64,000 nt of DNA from Nostoc sp. UHCC 0702 (lineage in GTDB: Bacteria > Cyanobacteriota > Cyanobacteriia > Cyanobacteriales > Nostocaceae). Position numbers and translations under genes: made by a program. The stretch is from positions 1,615,409-1,679,408 of the forward strand of contig CP071065.1 in NCBI GenBank assembly GCA_017164015.1, in the 5' to 3' direction. The notes beneath the pieces were generated by a model. That model was not told the origin of the DNA. It was given only the letters and a program-made list of their open reading frames with translations, and searched no databases. Every line of letters begins with the position of its first letter. Position 1 is the first letter of the stretch. This document shows positions 26,790 through 36,017 of this stretch, piece by piece.

Positions 26790-26936
26790 GTGACGGAAGT
26801 AACATCAAGCACGACGGAAGTAACATCAAGCACGACGGAAGTAACATCAAGCATGACGGAAGTAACGTCAAGCACGACAGAAGTAACGTCAAGCATGACG
26901 GAAGTAACGTCAAGCACGACGGAAGTAACGTCAAAC
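26790..26936 (+). repeat. 21-bp minisatellite, seven units
   Basis: Seven tandem 21-bp units with few substitutions. Read in one frame from GTG 26790 they encode seven SSTTEVT-like heptapeptides, ending in a stop at 26937-26939. Differences are mostly silent (ACA/ACG), or Thr/Met. It lies 33 bp after the desaturase stop. No ribosome site is seen, so I list it as a repeat. Confidence 0.8.
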
Positions 26937-27020
26937 TAAAAATCTGGTAGTTTCAGCGTCAAACGACGCTGACTTTACTTAGATTTTGACCCCAATCAAA
27001 ATTCTTTAAAACAACCTCTA

Positions 27021-27176
27021 ATATCAAGTTCGGCTAATTACTTACGATATAGTCGGTTTGCTTGGTAATAGGTAATGGGTAATAGGTAATACTCAAAACC
27101 AATTACCAATTACCAATTACCAATTCCCAATTACCGACCTCCACAGATATCATAAGTGTTTAAACGGACATGATAT
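27021..27176. mobile_element. MITE-like element, family A copy 2
   Basis: 156 bp, same orientation and nearly identical ends to 23435-23597, with fewer heptamers in the core. Confidence 0.75.
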
Positions 27177-27254
27177 AAGGGACTTTCATTCTAAAAAATA
27201 TCCTAAATAGGTTTCATACCATTTCCAAAAATATCTGCAACACATGAATCATCT

Positions 27255-27496
27255 GTAGGGGCGTACAGCTGTACATTGGTGTCAACTTAACGTAGAAGCC
27301 ATGTCTCGCAAGGAACTTAAGTTCCTTGCTAATAGCAAAAGTCATCTGAAGATGACTAAATATCCTCAAAAATCTTGAGTCTACTTCAGTAGACTTTAGC
27401 TATTAGCCTGAGAATTCATTCCCAGGCGGGTTATGAAGCCAGCAGTTAAACCATCTCTAGCTTAAGTTGACACCAATGACAGCTGTACGCCCCTAC
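27255..27496. mobile_element. 242-bp element with ~36-bp terminal inverted repeats
   Basis: The left end begins GTAGGGGCGTACAGCTGTAC and continues ATTGGTGTCAACTTAA. The right end is its inverse with only a one-base gap and about one mismatch. Inside are smaller palindromes (AACTTAAGTT; GTCTACTTCAGTAGAC; GTCATCTGAAGATGAC). No coding capacity, so a MITE or regulatory palindrome cluster. It sits between a family A MITE and the response-regulator gene. Confidence 0.7.
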
Positions 27497-27615
27497 TTGT
27501 TTCCAAATACAGACAGAGGTTGTTCTGTCCCCAAGCGGAGATCCCGGTGGGGCACACCATTCTTAATGATTTGGCTAAAATATTCAGTATTATCGGTGAG
27601 TAAATTGTACACGTT

Positions 27616-29502
27616 GTGAAAATTCTGCTGGTAGAGGACGATCGCGCAATGGCAGCAGTACTGTGTGAAGTTCTCACGGCTCAGTACTATACAGTTGAAT
27701 TGGCAACTGATGGTGAAAGTGGCTTGGCATTGGCAACCTCATCAAACTTTGACTTGATACTGTTGGATCTACTGATTCCTAAACTTGATGGTATTAGCCT
27801 TTGCCGCCAACTTCGCACTCAGGGAATCCAAAAACCAATTCTCTTACTCACCGCCAAAGACCAAAGTACCGATGTGGTGAAGGGATTAGATGCGGGTGCA
27901 GACGATTATCTCACCAAACCATACCAAATGTCTGAGTTGCTGGCACGGATACGGGCATTGCTGCGTCGAGGACAGACTGAGCTAGCCCCTGCCTTACTGA
28001 TATGGGAAAATCTTTGTGTTAATCCCGTTTCGGCAGAAGTAACTTACAAAAAGCAACTTGTATCTTTAAGCCCCAAAGAATACAGTTTGCTGGGGCTGTT
28101 TTTGCGTCATCCGCAGCGTGTTTTTAGCCGCAGTGACATTATCGATCGCCTGTGGTCATTTGATGCTACACCCAGCGAAGCAACTGTCACCAATTTAATT
28201 AAAGACTTGCGCCAAAAGCTCAAAGCTGCGGGAATGTCCACCGATTTATTTGAAACCGTTTATGGCTTGGGCTATCGACTAAAAACTCCACCCAAGGCTC
28301 AACAAGCAAAGGATGGGTTGTCTCTCCAAGCCGCAAAAACACAAAATCCCCCAGAAGCAGCGAAAGGAAAACGTCAAACGTCTCTGGCTTCAATTAATAA
28401 AGTCATAGAACGTTATAAAGATACCTTTGCCCAACGGGTGATTTTGTTAGAGGAAGTAGAACAAGCTTTGCAGACAGGGAAATTGCAGCCTCAACTCCAA
28501 CAACGTGCAAGCAACGAAGCCCACAAACTAGCAGGAACGTTAGGATCGTTTGGTTACGAGACGGGATCGAAGTTAGCCCAGGAAATTGAACATCTTTTGA
28601 TGGACGACAAGCTTTTAGGTGCAAAGGAAGCTTCCCAACTTTCAAAACTCGTCACCCAACTCAAAGAAGCGCTGAGTAAACCACCCACACCAATAAACGC
28701 TGAACAACAGCTAACTCAAATACCCTTTGTGTTGGTAATCGCCGATCAATCCTTAGCTGATCAACTGCAAAACGAAGCTACCAGTTGGGGAGTGCAGATT
28801 GAAGCAGCTGCTAATTGGGCGATCGCCCAACAAAAAATTTCTCAATCTCCCCAAGCTGTTTTACTCAATCTCAATCAGCAACAGCCGCTAGAAAATAGTT
28901 TAACTTTGCTGCAAAAACTTAAGGAGCAGCTGCCCAATACACCAATTTTAGCGATCGCTGAACAAGACAATCTCACAGAACGAGTTGCTGTTTCTCGTTT
29001 AGAAATACAGCGATATCTGCATAAACCTGTCACCACCGCCGAAGTATTTGCAGCGATCGCCCAAGTTCTGCCGAAATCTCCAGCTTCCCAAGCCAAAGTG
29101 ATGATTTTAGACGATGACCCCATCGCCTTGGAACTCTTAAGCAATTTACTATCACCTTGGGGACTGGCGGTGAAGACTTTGCAAGACCCCCGACAATTTT
29201 GGCAGGTACTAGTTGACACAACGCCTGATTTACTGGTAATTGATTTGGAAATGCCAACATACAACGGTGTTGACTTGTGTCGCGTGGTGCGACAAGATCA
29301 AAAATGGGGAAATTTACCGATTTTAGTGGTTACTGCCCATACAGATATCGAATCTATCCAACAGGTATTTGCGGCGGGAGCCGATGATTTTATCAGTAAA
29401 CCAGTGGTGGGGCCAGAGTTAGTCACCCGTGTGATCAGTCGCATCGATCGCTCACGCTTACAGCAAGAACTCACAACACTGAAGCGGAGGATGGGAACTT
29501 GA
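27616..29502 (+). CDS. Multi-domain response regulator: REC-wHTH-Hpt-REC(degenerate)-REC
   Basis: 628 residues from GTG 27616. Residues 1-115 are an OmpR-type receiver (acidic ED at 7-8, phospho-Asp D51, K101). Residues about 128-225 are a winged-helix DNA-binding domain. Residues about 262-350 form an Hpt domain with phospho-His H303 (EAHKLAGTLGSFG). Residues 370-485 resemble a receiver but have NLN at the phosphorylation site, so probably inert. Residues 494-612 are a full receiver (DDD at 499-501, D543, K595). Such a protein can receive, relay and output signal in one chain. The following kinase at 30016 is the natural partner. Confidence 0.88.
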   Translation: MKILLVEDDRAMAAVLCEVLTAQYYTVELATDGESGLALATSSNFDLILLDLLIPKLDGISLCRQLRTQGIQKPILLLTAKDQSTDVVKGLDAGADDYLTKPYQMSELLARIRALLRRGQTELAPALLIWENLCVNPVSAEVTYKKQLVSLSPKEYSLLGLFLRHPQRVFSRSDIIDRLWSFDATPSEATVTNLIKDLRQKLKAAGMSTDLFETVYGLGYRLKTPPKAQQAKDGLSLQAAKTQNPPEAAKGKRQTSLASINKVIERYKDTFAQRVILLEEVEQALQTGKLQPQLQQRASNEAHKLAGTLGSFGYETGSKLAQEIEHLLMDDKLLGAKEASQLSKLVTQLKEALSKPPTPINAEQQLTQIPFVLVIADQSLADQLQNEATSWGVQIEAAANWAIAQQKISQSPQAVLLNLNQQQPLENSLTLLQKLKEQLPNTPILAIAEQDNLTERVAVSRLEIQRYLHKPVTTAEVFAAIAQVLPKSPASQAKVMILDDDPIALELLSNLLSPWGLAVKTLQDPRQFWQVLVDTTPDLLVIDLEMPTYNGVDLCRVVRQDQKWGNLPILVVTAHTDIESIQQVFAAGADDFISKPVVGPELVTRVISRIDRSRLQQELTTLKRRMGT

Positions 29503-29525
29503 TATTGTGTGCGGTTCTGGTGCAG

Positions 29526-29760
29526 GGGAGCGGGGGAGCAGGGGAGCAGGGGTGCAGGGGTGCAGGGGTGCAGAAAAGAGGGTTTTCAGCTTTCTGCACA
29601 GACGCGAATAATAACTGATCAGGCGTAGATGATATGATATAATTTGCGGTTAATTAGTTATTATTCCCACAATCATTGCACCCCACCCCCAAACCCCTCC
29701 CCGTGAACGGGGAACTCGGGGCCCCCTCTGGGGATTAGGGGCAGGCAGACAAAGCATAGC
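29526..29760. mobile_element. MITE-like element family B copy 1 with G-rich flank
   Basis: AGCAGGGG/TGCAGGGG-type repeats (29521-29570) lead into a family B segment beginning near 29634 (TTGCGGTTAATTAGTTATTA TTCCCACAATC). The right end is lost or rearranged. This unit is repeated in tandem by copy 2, offset by roughly 240 bp. Confidence 0.6.
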
Positions 29761-29784
29761 TTTGGCGTTAAGACGGCTCTGGAG

Positions 29785-30022
29785 CAAGGGAGCAGGGGAG
29801 CGGGGGAGCGGGGGTGCAGGGGTGCAGAAAAGAGGGTTTCCAGCTTTCTGGACAGGCGTAGATGATATAATATCATTTGCGGTTAATTAGTTATTATTCC
29901 CACAATCATTGCACCCCACCCCCAAACCCCTCCCCGTTCACGGGGAGGGGAGACAAAGCATAGCTTTGGCGGAGTGGGGTTCTTCGGTTTTAAGAAGTAA
30001 TCAAGCGGGCATTATATGATAT
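29785..30022. mobile_element. MITE-like element family B copy 2, reaching into the kinase gene
   Basis: G-rich repeats are followed by the element proper from about 29870 (ATATCATTTGCGGTTAATTA) to about 30022 (CAAGCGGGCATTATATGATA T). Ends are imperfect inverted repeats related to family A. The ATG of the kinase gene at 30016 lies in the right terminus. Confidence 0.65.
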
Positions 30023-33000
30023 TTAATCTTCTTGGCAACAGGCAAGCCAAAAAAGAAAAGCTGAAAATACCCCTACGCTTGATACTCACCCTTAGCTTTG
30101 TACTGCTGACTGTTGGCACCACAGGGCTAGTAGGTTATATGTCCTTGGAGAATGCTCAGCGTTCAGTCAATAGTTTGGCATATCAGCTGATGACCGAGGT
30201 AAGCTCGCGCATTCATCTCTATCTCGCTGATTATTTGCAGACTCCAGACTTGATTAATCGCCTCAATGCTAGAGCCAGCAAACTAGGACAGGTAGACATC
30301 AGCAACCCTCAAAGTTTAGAACGCTATTTTTTAGGTCAAATTCAAGAATTTAATTCCGCCAGAATTCATTTTATCAATCCCCAAGGCGGACTCGTGGGAG
30401 CCGGTAACGATGAGCGGGGTTTTAGCGTTTCTTTGACTGAGAACTTTACTAAAGGAACGCTTTATGTATATGGCGTAGATAGTCAGGGAAATCGTCAAAA
30501 GTTATTAGTTAAGCAGCAAAATTATGATGGAAGTCAAAGACCTTTTTATCAAAAAGCGCTCTTTGCAGGCAAACCAACTTGGACACCCATTTACGTATAT
30601 GTACCGAGTGACAGAGGTCTAGGAATAGCAGCCAGTTACCCGCTTTATAACAATAAACAACAACTCCAAGGCGTTTTTGCCAGCGATTTAAGGCTTGTCA
30701 ACATTAGTGAGTTTCTCAAAAAATTGCAGGTCAGTACTCACGGACAGGTGTTTATTATTGAGCGTTCCGGGCTGATGGTTGCTTCGACAACTGCCGAACA
30801 GCCCTTTATGACTAATGTTGCTGGTACAGAAAACAAACGCCTAGAGGTGACAGCCTCTCAGGAACCCCTGATTAGCCTTGCAGGACAACATTTGCTTTCC
30901 CGCTTTGGCAACTTAACTCAAATTCAGACAGCACAGCAACTTGAATTTGAAATCAAAGGCAAAAAGGAATTCTTACTCGTCACCCCTTACAGCGACCAAT
31001 TGGGTCTTGATTGGTTGATTGTAACGGTGGTGCCAGAATCCGACTTTATGGCAGAAATTAATGCCAATACGCGCGTCACCGTCCTGTTTAGTGTTGGCGC
31101 GTTGACTTTTGCGATCGCTGTAGGATGGTTGCTAACCCAATTCATTGCCCTACCAATAAAACGATTGGGTCAAGCCAGCTTGGCGCTGGCAGATGGAGAA
31201 TGGCATAAAACAATTAAACAAGATAGTCCAATTGCAGAACTGCAAGTCCTGACTCACTCGTTTAACTGGATGGGCCAGCAGCTTGAGCAGTCGTATCAGC
31301 GCGTCAAAACTGCCCTCCAAGAGTCAGAAACACGGTTCACCAAAGTGTTTCGTACCTGTCCTGACTCTATTTGCATTCTCACCCTACAAGGGCATTGTGT
31401 AGACGTGAATGATGCCTTTACTGATTTATATGGCTACTCTAGGGAAGAAGTTGTCGATCGCAAAATCACAAGGACGAAATATTGGGTCAATCGAGAGGAT
31501 CGACAACGCTATTTACAGGATTTGCAAACAGGTAAACAAGTTCGTAACAGAGAATTTGCCGTCCTTCATCAAACAGGCAAGACAATCACCGTTTTATTTT
31601 CAGCGGATATCATTGAACTTCAGGGACAACCCCACATCATTGCCCTTACTAAAGATATTACCAAACGCAAACAAGCAGAATTAGAACTGCAACAGCAAAA
31701 AGATTTGCGCGAGGCTATTTATAACGAATCTGCCGATGCTTTGTTTTTAGTCGATCCCAAAACACTGCTGATTACTGATTGTAATGATCGAGCAGTAGAA
31801 CTATTTGCAGCGGACAGTAAAGCCGAACTGATTGGTATCCAAGGTCACATACTCCAGTTTCGTCCCTTCACTTCAGACGAACTCAGGGAAATCACCGCCC
31901 AAATGAATCAACAAGGTATGTGGAGCCAAGAAATTGAATATGTCACGCGCAAAGGAAATCTATTTTGGGGTAACTTGGCAGCTAAGCGCGTGGCGATCGC
32001 TAATCAAATAATCAATCTAGTACGGGTGACAGATATCACAGAGCGCAAACGAGCCGAATCAGCCCTGCGTGAAAGTGAAGCAGCTCTGCGTCGCGCCCAG
32101 CAGGTCGCCCATGTGGGCAGTTGGGAATTCGATATCAACACTGAGCAGGTGAGGTGGTCAGAGGAAAGCTTCCAAATCTTTGGGTGGGATATTGCTCAAA
32201 GCGAACCAACTTTGTCTCAATTCCTAGAACTGATTCATCCAGACGAACGAGAATTACTACGGCAAAGCATCGCCCAAACCATCGCCACTCAAACCCCCTA
32301 CAAAATAGAGTTTCGCATCATTCAACCCAATGGCTCAATTCGATATGTAGAAGCCAGAGGAGAAGCGCTCGTTGACGAACAAGGGCAAGTGATCAAATTG
32401 CTAGGGACAAATTTAGATATTAGCGATCGCGTCCTAGCCCAGAAGGCATTGCAATACAGAGAAGCTCAATTCCAACAGTTAGCAACTGCTTCCCCAGGAG
32501 TGATTTACACCGTGGTCGAAGATCCAAACGGCCCTGCTCGATACGAGTACCTCAGCCCTGCCTTTGAGGATCTGCATGAGGTGCCGGTAGCCGCAGTCCT
32601 GGAAAATGCTAGCATGACGCTGACCCAGATTCATCCAGATGATCGCTTTGCCTATCAGCAAGCCGTTACGGAAAGTCTTGAGAAGATGCAGCTATTTAGG
32701 CATGAATGGCGGATCATTACTCCATCGGGAAAAATTAAGTGGCTTCAAGCTAGTTCTCGACCGGAACGTCGGGAAAACGGTGAAACTGTCTGGTATGGTG
32801 TTTGCCTGGATATCAGCGATCGCAAACGTATTGAAGAAGCTTTGCGGCAAAGCGAAGCTCGATTCCAAAAAATCGCCGCAGCTTCACCCGCACAAATTTA
32901 CATCCTGGTTTATTACCCAGATACAGGCGAGCAGCGCTTTGAATATATCAGTCCAGGAGTTGGGGAAATTAAAGAATTGGAACCAGAACAAGTCTTAAAA

Positions 33001-34296
33001 GATGCTTCACTTGCTCTTAACCAAATCCATATTGAAGACCGCGCTTTATACAATCACCTCAATACTCGCAGCCTGGAAACCCTAGAACCATTTGCTCACG
33101 AATGGCGGATTGTGACTCCCTCTGGCAAGATGAAGTGGGTACGGGCCAACTCCCGCCCAGAACGTCGGGAGAATGGTGAAATTGCTTGCTATGGAGTGCT
33201 GCTAGATATTACCAATCTCAAACAAGCCGAAGCAGCTTTGCGCGAGAGTGAAGAACGATTTCGCCATGCCTTTCATGATGCTCCCATTGGTATGGCGCTG
33301 CTGGGATTGGACGATCGCTTTTTGCAAATCAATCCTATGCTAACTGAAATGTTTGGTTACTCAGAATCAGAGACTTTAATTCTCAACGCATCTGAGCTAA
33401 TTCACGCGGAAGATATAACTAAGTTTCACCACTGCATACAGCAAGTCCTGACTAACGAAAATCGCAATGCTCAAGTGGAATTACGCTACTTGTGTAATTC
33501 TGGAAGCATCGCTTGGGGACTCACGAGTTTGTCCCTAGTACGAGATTTTCATAACAAACCTTTGTACTATGTCGCCCAGATTCAAGACATCACCGAACAG
33601 CAAGCCATTGAGCGGATGAAAAATGAATTTATTTCCATTGTCAGTCATGAACTTCGTACCCCATTAACTGCCATTCGCGGGTTTTTAGGACTGCTCAACA
33701 CTGGAATTTACGACAACAAACCCGAAAAAGCCAAACGGATGCTCCAGCAAGCATTAACCAATAGCGATCGCCTGGTGCGTCTGGTAAATGACATCCTGGA
33801 TTTAGAACGCTTGTCTTCGGGACGAGTGGAGCTTGTTAGAGAAGTCTGTCATGCAGAAGATTTAATGCAAAGAGCAGTTGAAGGAGTACAATCAATCGCT
33901 TTGGAAGCCACCATCACACTCTCGATTATTCCTACCACAGCTAGCGTATGGGCTTCTGGTGACTTAATCATCCAAACCCTGACCAATTTGTTGAGCAACG
34001 CCATCAAATTTTCTCCCCCTAACTCAGTGATTATCCTGGCTGCTCAACCACAAACTGACTCAGTTCTGTTTCAAGTCAAAGACCAAGGCAGAGGTATTCC
34101 CCCAGACAAAATAGAAACTATCTTTGAACGCTTCCAGCAAGTTGATGTTTCCGATTCTCGTGCTAAGGGAGGTACAGGACTTGGCTTAGCAATTTGTCAA
34201 AGTATCATTCAACAGCACGATGGTAATATTTGGGCAGAAAGTACATTCGGTGAAGGCAGTACATTTTATTTCACCTTGCCCATACTACCAGGGTAA
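30016..34296 (+). CDS. Large hybrid-free sensor histidine kinase: dCache-HAMP-6xPAS-HisKA-HATPase
   Basis: 1426 residues. Membrane segments at about 20-44 and 345-372 flank an extracytoplasmic Cache-type sensor (about 45-335). HAMP follows (about 372-425), then six PAS modules (about 435-550, 560-670, 685-805, 815-935, 940-1065, 1070-1190). Phospho-His is H1211 in [11 protein letters not shown], and the ATPase domain (about 1300-1423) has a DQGRGIPPDKI G1 box and [10 protein letters not shown]2 box. PAS4 and PAS5 are near-duplicates (both have HEWRI(I/V)TPSGK and SRPERRENGE). The start codon lies in a MITE end. Partners: the response regulator at 27616 and the two single receivers downstream. 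Confidence 0.9.
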   Translation: MIFNLLGNRQAKKEKLKIPLRLILTLSFVLLTVGTTGLVGYMSLENAQRSVNSLAYQLMTEVSSRIHLYLADYLQTPDLINRLNARASKLGQVDISNPQSLERYFLGQIQEFNSARIHFINPQGGLVGAGNDERGFSVSLTENFTKGTLYVYGVDSQGNRQKLLVKQQNYDGSQRPFYQKALFAGKPTWTPIYVYVPSDRGLGIAASYPLYNNKQQLQGVFASDLRLVNISEFLKKLQVSTHGQVFIIERSGLMVASTTAEQPFMTNVAGTENKRLEVTASQEPLISLAGQHLLSRFGNLTQIQTAQQLEFEIKGKKEFLLVTPYSDQLGLDWLIVTVVPESDFMAEINANTRVTVLFSVGALTFAIAVGWLLTQFIALPIKRLGQASLALADGEWHKTIKQDSPIAELQVLTHSFNWMGQQLEQSYQRVKTALQESETRFTKVFRTCPDSICILTLQGHCVDVNDAFTDLYGYSREEVVDRKITRTKYWVNREDRQRYLQDLQTGKQVRNREFAVLHQTGKTITVLFSADIIELQGQPHIIALTKDITKRKQAELELQQQKDLREAIYNESADALFLVDPKTLLITDCNDRAVELFAADSKAELIGIQGHILQFRPFTSDELREITAQMNQQGMWSQEIEYVTRKGNLFWGNLAAKRVAIANQIINLVRVTDITERKRAESALRESEAALRRAQQVAHVGSWEFDINTEQVRWSEESFQIFGWDIAQSEPTLSQFLELIHPDERELLRQSIAQTIATQTPYKIEFRIIQPNGSIRYVEARGEALVDEQGQVIKLLGTNLDISDRVLAQKALQYREAQFQQLATASPGVIYTVVEDPNGPARYEYLSPAFEDLHEVPVAAVLENASMTLTQIHPDDRFAYQQAVTESLEKMQLFRHEWRIITPSGKIKWLQASSRPERRENGETVWYGVCLDISDRKRIEEALRQSEARFQKIAAASPAQIYILVYYPDTGEQRFEYISPGVGEIKELEPEQVLKDASLALNQIHIEDRALYNHLNTRSLETLEPFAHEWRIVTPSGKMKWVRANSRPERRENGEIACYGVLLDITNLKQAEAALRESEERFRHAFHDAPIGMALLGLDDRFLQINPMLTEMFGYSESETLILNASELIHAEDITKFHHCIQQVLTNENRNAQVELRYLCNSGSIAWGLTSLSLVRDFHNKPLYYVAQIQDITEQQAIERMKNEFISIVSHELRTPLTAIRGFLGLLNTGIYDNKPEKAKRMLQQALTNSDRLVRLVNDILDLERLSSGRVELVREVCHAEDLMQRAVEGVQSIALEATITLSIIPTTASVWASGDLIIQTLTNLLSNAIKFSPPNSVIILAAQPQTDSVLFQVKDQGRGIPPDKIETIFERFQQVDVSDSRAKGGTGLGLAICQSIIQQHDGNIWAESTFGEGSTFYFTLPILPG

Positions 34297-34304
34297 TTCC
34301 GAGC

Positions 34305-34352
34305 AGGGGTGCAGGGGAGCGGGGGTGCAGGGGTGCGGGGGAGCGGGGGAGA
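34305..34352. repeat. G-rich short tandem repeat
   Basis: GCAGGGGTGCAGGGGAGCGG-type units separate the kinase from the next receiver gene; the same unit type occurs at 29521-29570 and 29780-29825. Confidence 0.7.
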
Positions 34353-34388
34353 ATAAATTTGATAGTTGTCTGATTTTTGGGGTTTTTT

Positions 34389-34766
34389 ATGAGTAAACGC
34401 ATCCTTGTAATCGATGATGAAGAATCGCTGCGAGACCTTGTTTGCACCTGCTTGGAAGATTTGGGGGGGTGGGAAGCAATTGCAGCCGAATCAGGTCATC
34501 AAGGACTCCTGAAAGCCCAAGAGTATGCACTTGATGTGATTCTCCTTGACGTATCCATGCCTGACATGGATGGCTTGCAATGCTACGAGCAAATCAAAGC
34601 CAACCCAAAAACTCAAATGATTCCGGTGATTTTGCTAACAGCCAAAGTATTACCAAGCGATCGCAGCCACTTTGCTCAATTAGATATAGCCGGAATTATG
34701 ACAAAACCATTCGATCCCACGCTGATTTGTGAGCAAATAGCCCAAATGCTAGGTTGGGATGAGTAG
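34389..34766 (+). CDS. Single-domain response regulator (receiver)
   Basis: 125 residues from ATG 34389; an upstream TTG at 34377 is unlikely. A lone CheY-like receiver: acidic DDE after KRILVI, phospho-Asp in [13 protein letters not shown], Thr in LLTAK, Lys in MTKPFDP. No output domain. Ninety-two bases after the PAS kinase and on the same strand, so it is probably its phosphoacceptor or a shuttle to the Hpt domain of the 27616 protein. Related to the receiver at 35226 (shared GGW/AGW and ILLDV blocks), suggesting duplication. Confidence 0.9.
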   Translation: MSKRILVIDDEESLRDLVCTCLEDLGGWEAIAAESGHQGLLKAQEYALDVILLDVSMPDMDGLQCYEQIKANPKTQMIPVILLTAKVLPSDRSHFAQLDIAGIMTKPFDPTLICEQIAQMLGWDE

Positions 34767-35153
34767 GAGATGAGGGGATGGAGAGATGGGGAGATGGGGG
34801 GATGAGGGGGATGAGGGGGATGGGGTGATGGGGGGATGAGGGAGATGAGGGGGATGAGGTGATGGGGTGATGGGGAAGAAATAACTAATGTCCAATTCCC
34901 AATTCCCAATTCCCAATTCCCAATTCCCAATTCCCAATTCCCAATTCCCAATTCCCAATTCCCAATTACCAATTCCCAATTACCAATTCCCAATTCCCAA
35001 TTCCCAATTCCCAATTACCAATTCCCAATTACCAATTACCAATTACCAATTCCCAATTACCAATTACCAATTACCAATTACCAATTCCCAATTACCAATT
35101 CCCAATCCCCAATCCCCAATCCCCAATCCCCAATCCCCAATCCCCCATTCCCC
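34767..35153. repeat. Long heptamer region: GGGGATGA units then CCAATTC/CCAATTA array
   Basis: 34767-34880 carries GATGAGGGG-like units. 34889-35153 is a run of about 37 heptamers, mostly CCAATTC with interspersed CCAATTA and, at the end, CCAATCC. This is the longest STRR tract in the window, lying between two paralogous receiver genes. All frames through it encode repeats and are not genes. Confidence 0.9.
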
Positions 35154-35225
35154 TTATAAGTTTCTTATTTTCTTGATTTAAGCTTAATCTATCAATCGCC
35201 TCTAGCTTCTTAGAGCAATGTAAGA

Positions 35226-35645
35226 ATGACAACCAAGAAAATATTGCTGATTGATGATGAACCAACTATCCGAGAACTTGTACAAGCCTGTTTAAGCGAC
35301 CTTGCGGGGTGGAATGTTATGACTGTCGCCTCTGCTCAAGCCGGACTTAAACAACTAACGAGAGAACGTCCTGATGCCATCCTCTTGGATGTTTTAATGC
35401 CGGGTATGGATGCCATCACTTTTCTGCATAGACTTCAGGAAAAACCTTCAACTCAAGAAATTCCCGTTATCTTCTTGAGTGTGAGAGCAGCTTGCTTTAC
35501 GCCACAAAAACTTCAGCAACTTGGTGTGGTTGAGGCAATTGCCAAACCTTTTAATCCACTGACTTTACCTTTGGCGATCGCTCGTGTTCTGGGCTGGGGT
35601 TTGCAAGCTGAAAATGAGTCTAATACTGAGCCACAGCCAATTTAG
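35226..35645 (+). CDS. Single-domain response regulator (receiver) 2
   Basis: 139 residues. Receiver with DDE after KKILLI, phospho-Asp in AILLDVLMPGMDA, Ser in FLSVR and Lys in IAKPFNP. It resembles the receiver at 34389 along most of its length and is the last gene of the phosphorelay group on this strand. A short polar C-terminal tail follows. A dispersed palindrome 70 bases downstream may act as terminator. Confidence 0.9.
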   Translation: MTTKKILLIDDEPTIRELVQACLSDLAGWNVMTVASAQAGLKQLTRERPDAILLDVLMPGMDAITFLHRLQEKPSTQEIPVIFLSVRAACFTPQKLQQLGVVEAIAKPFNPLTLPLAIARVLGWGLQAENESNTEPQPI

Positions 35646-35714
35646 AAAAAATTCTACCTTCCTTGTTGCATCTACTATATTAACCTTATTTGATTTGTCA
35701 AAATTGCAAGTCTC

Positions 35715-35748
35715 AGATGCCCGACTTTTTATAAAAAGTCGGGCATCT
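35715..35748. repeat. Dispersed palindrome, copy 2
   Basis: Perfect hairpin with arms AGATGCCCGACTTTTT and AAAAAGTCGGGCATCT around a TA centre. Its flank (TTTGTCAAAATTGCAAG) is the inverse of that next to copies 1 and 3. The remaining gap to 36017 holds no gene. Confidence 0.8.
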
Positions 35749-36017
35749 AGTTTCTAACCCACGCAAAATCAACTATGTAGTTTGGCGCTAGTATCTGAAG
35801 GAGTGCTGGTTAATAAAAAGTTTTAGCATCCCTATAAGTTTCTTATTTTTTACTGATAGATTTAGCTCCAGATTTTGAAATCGTATTCTATGTGAGCTTC
35901 GGCTTGACTCACTGCGGAGCAATTCATGAATTGCCCTCGATAGCGTGTAGTTTTGCGTAAGTTATATAGATGTATTTTCAAAAATCAAGTCTCTTAATAT
36001 TTATTGGTAGACAACAT

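Noticed and set aside
26725..26934. Minus-strand LPSCLTL repeat protein
   Set aside because: Shadow of the 21-bp minisatellite; it also overlaps the desaturase end.
34889..35153. CRISPR-like regular repeats
   Set aside because: The period is 7 bp with no spacers; this is an STRR heptamer array. No cas genes are present.
34676..35181. Frames of repeated GNWELGI or PIPNSQF residues
   Set aside because: Direct translations of the heptamer array; three overlapping versions on both strands show it is not a gene.
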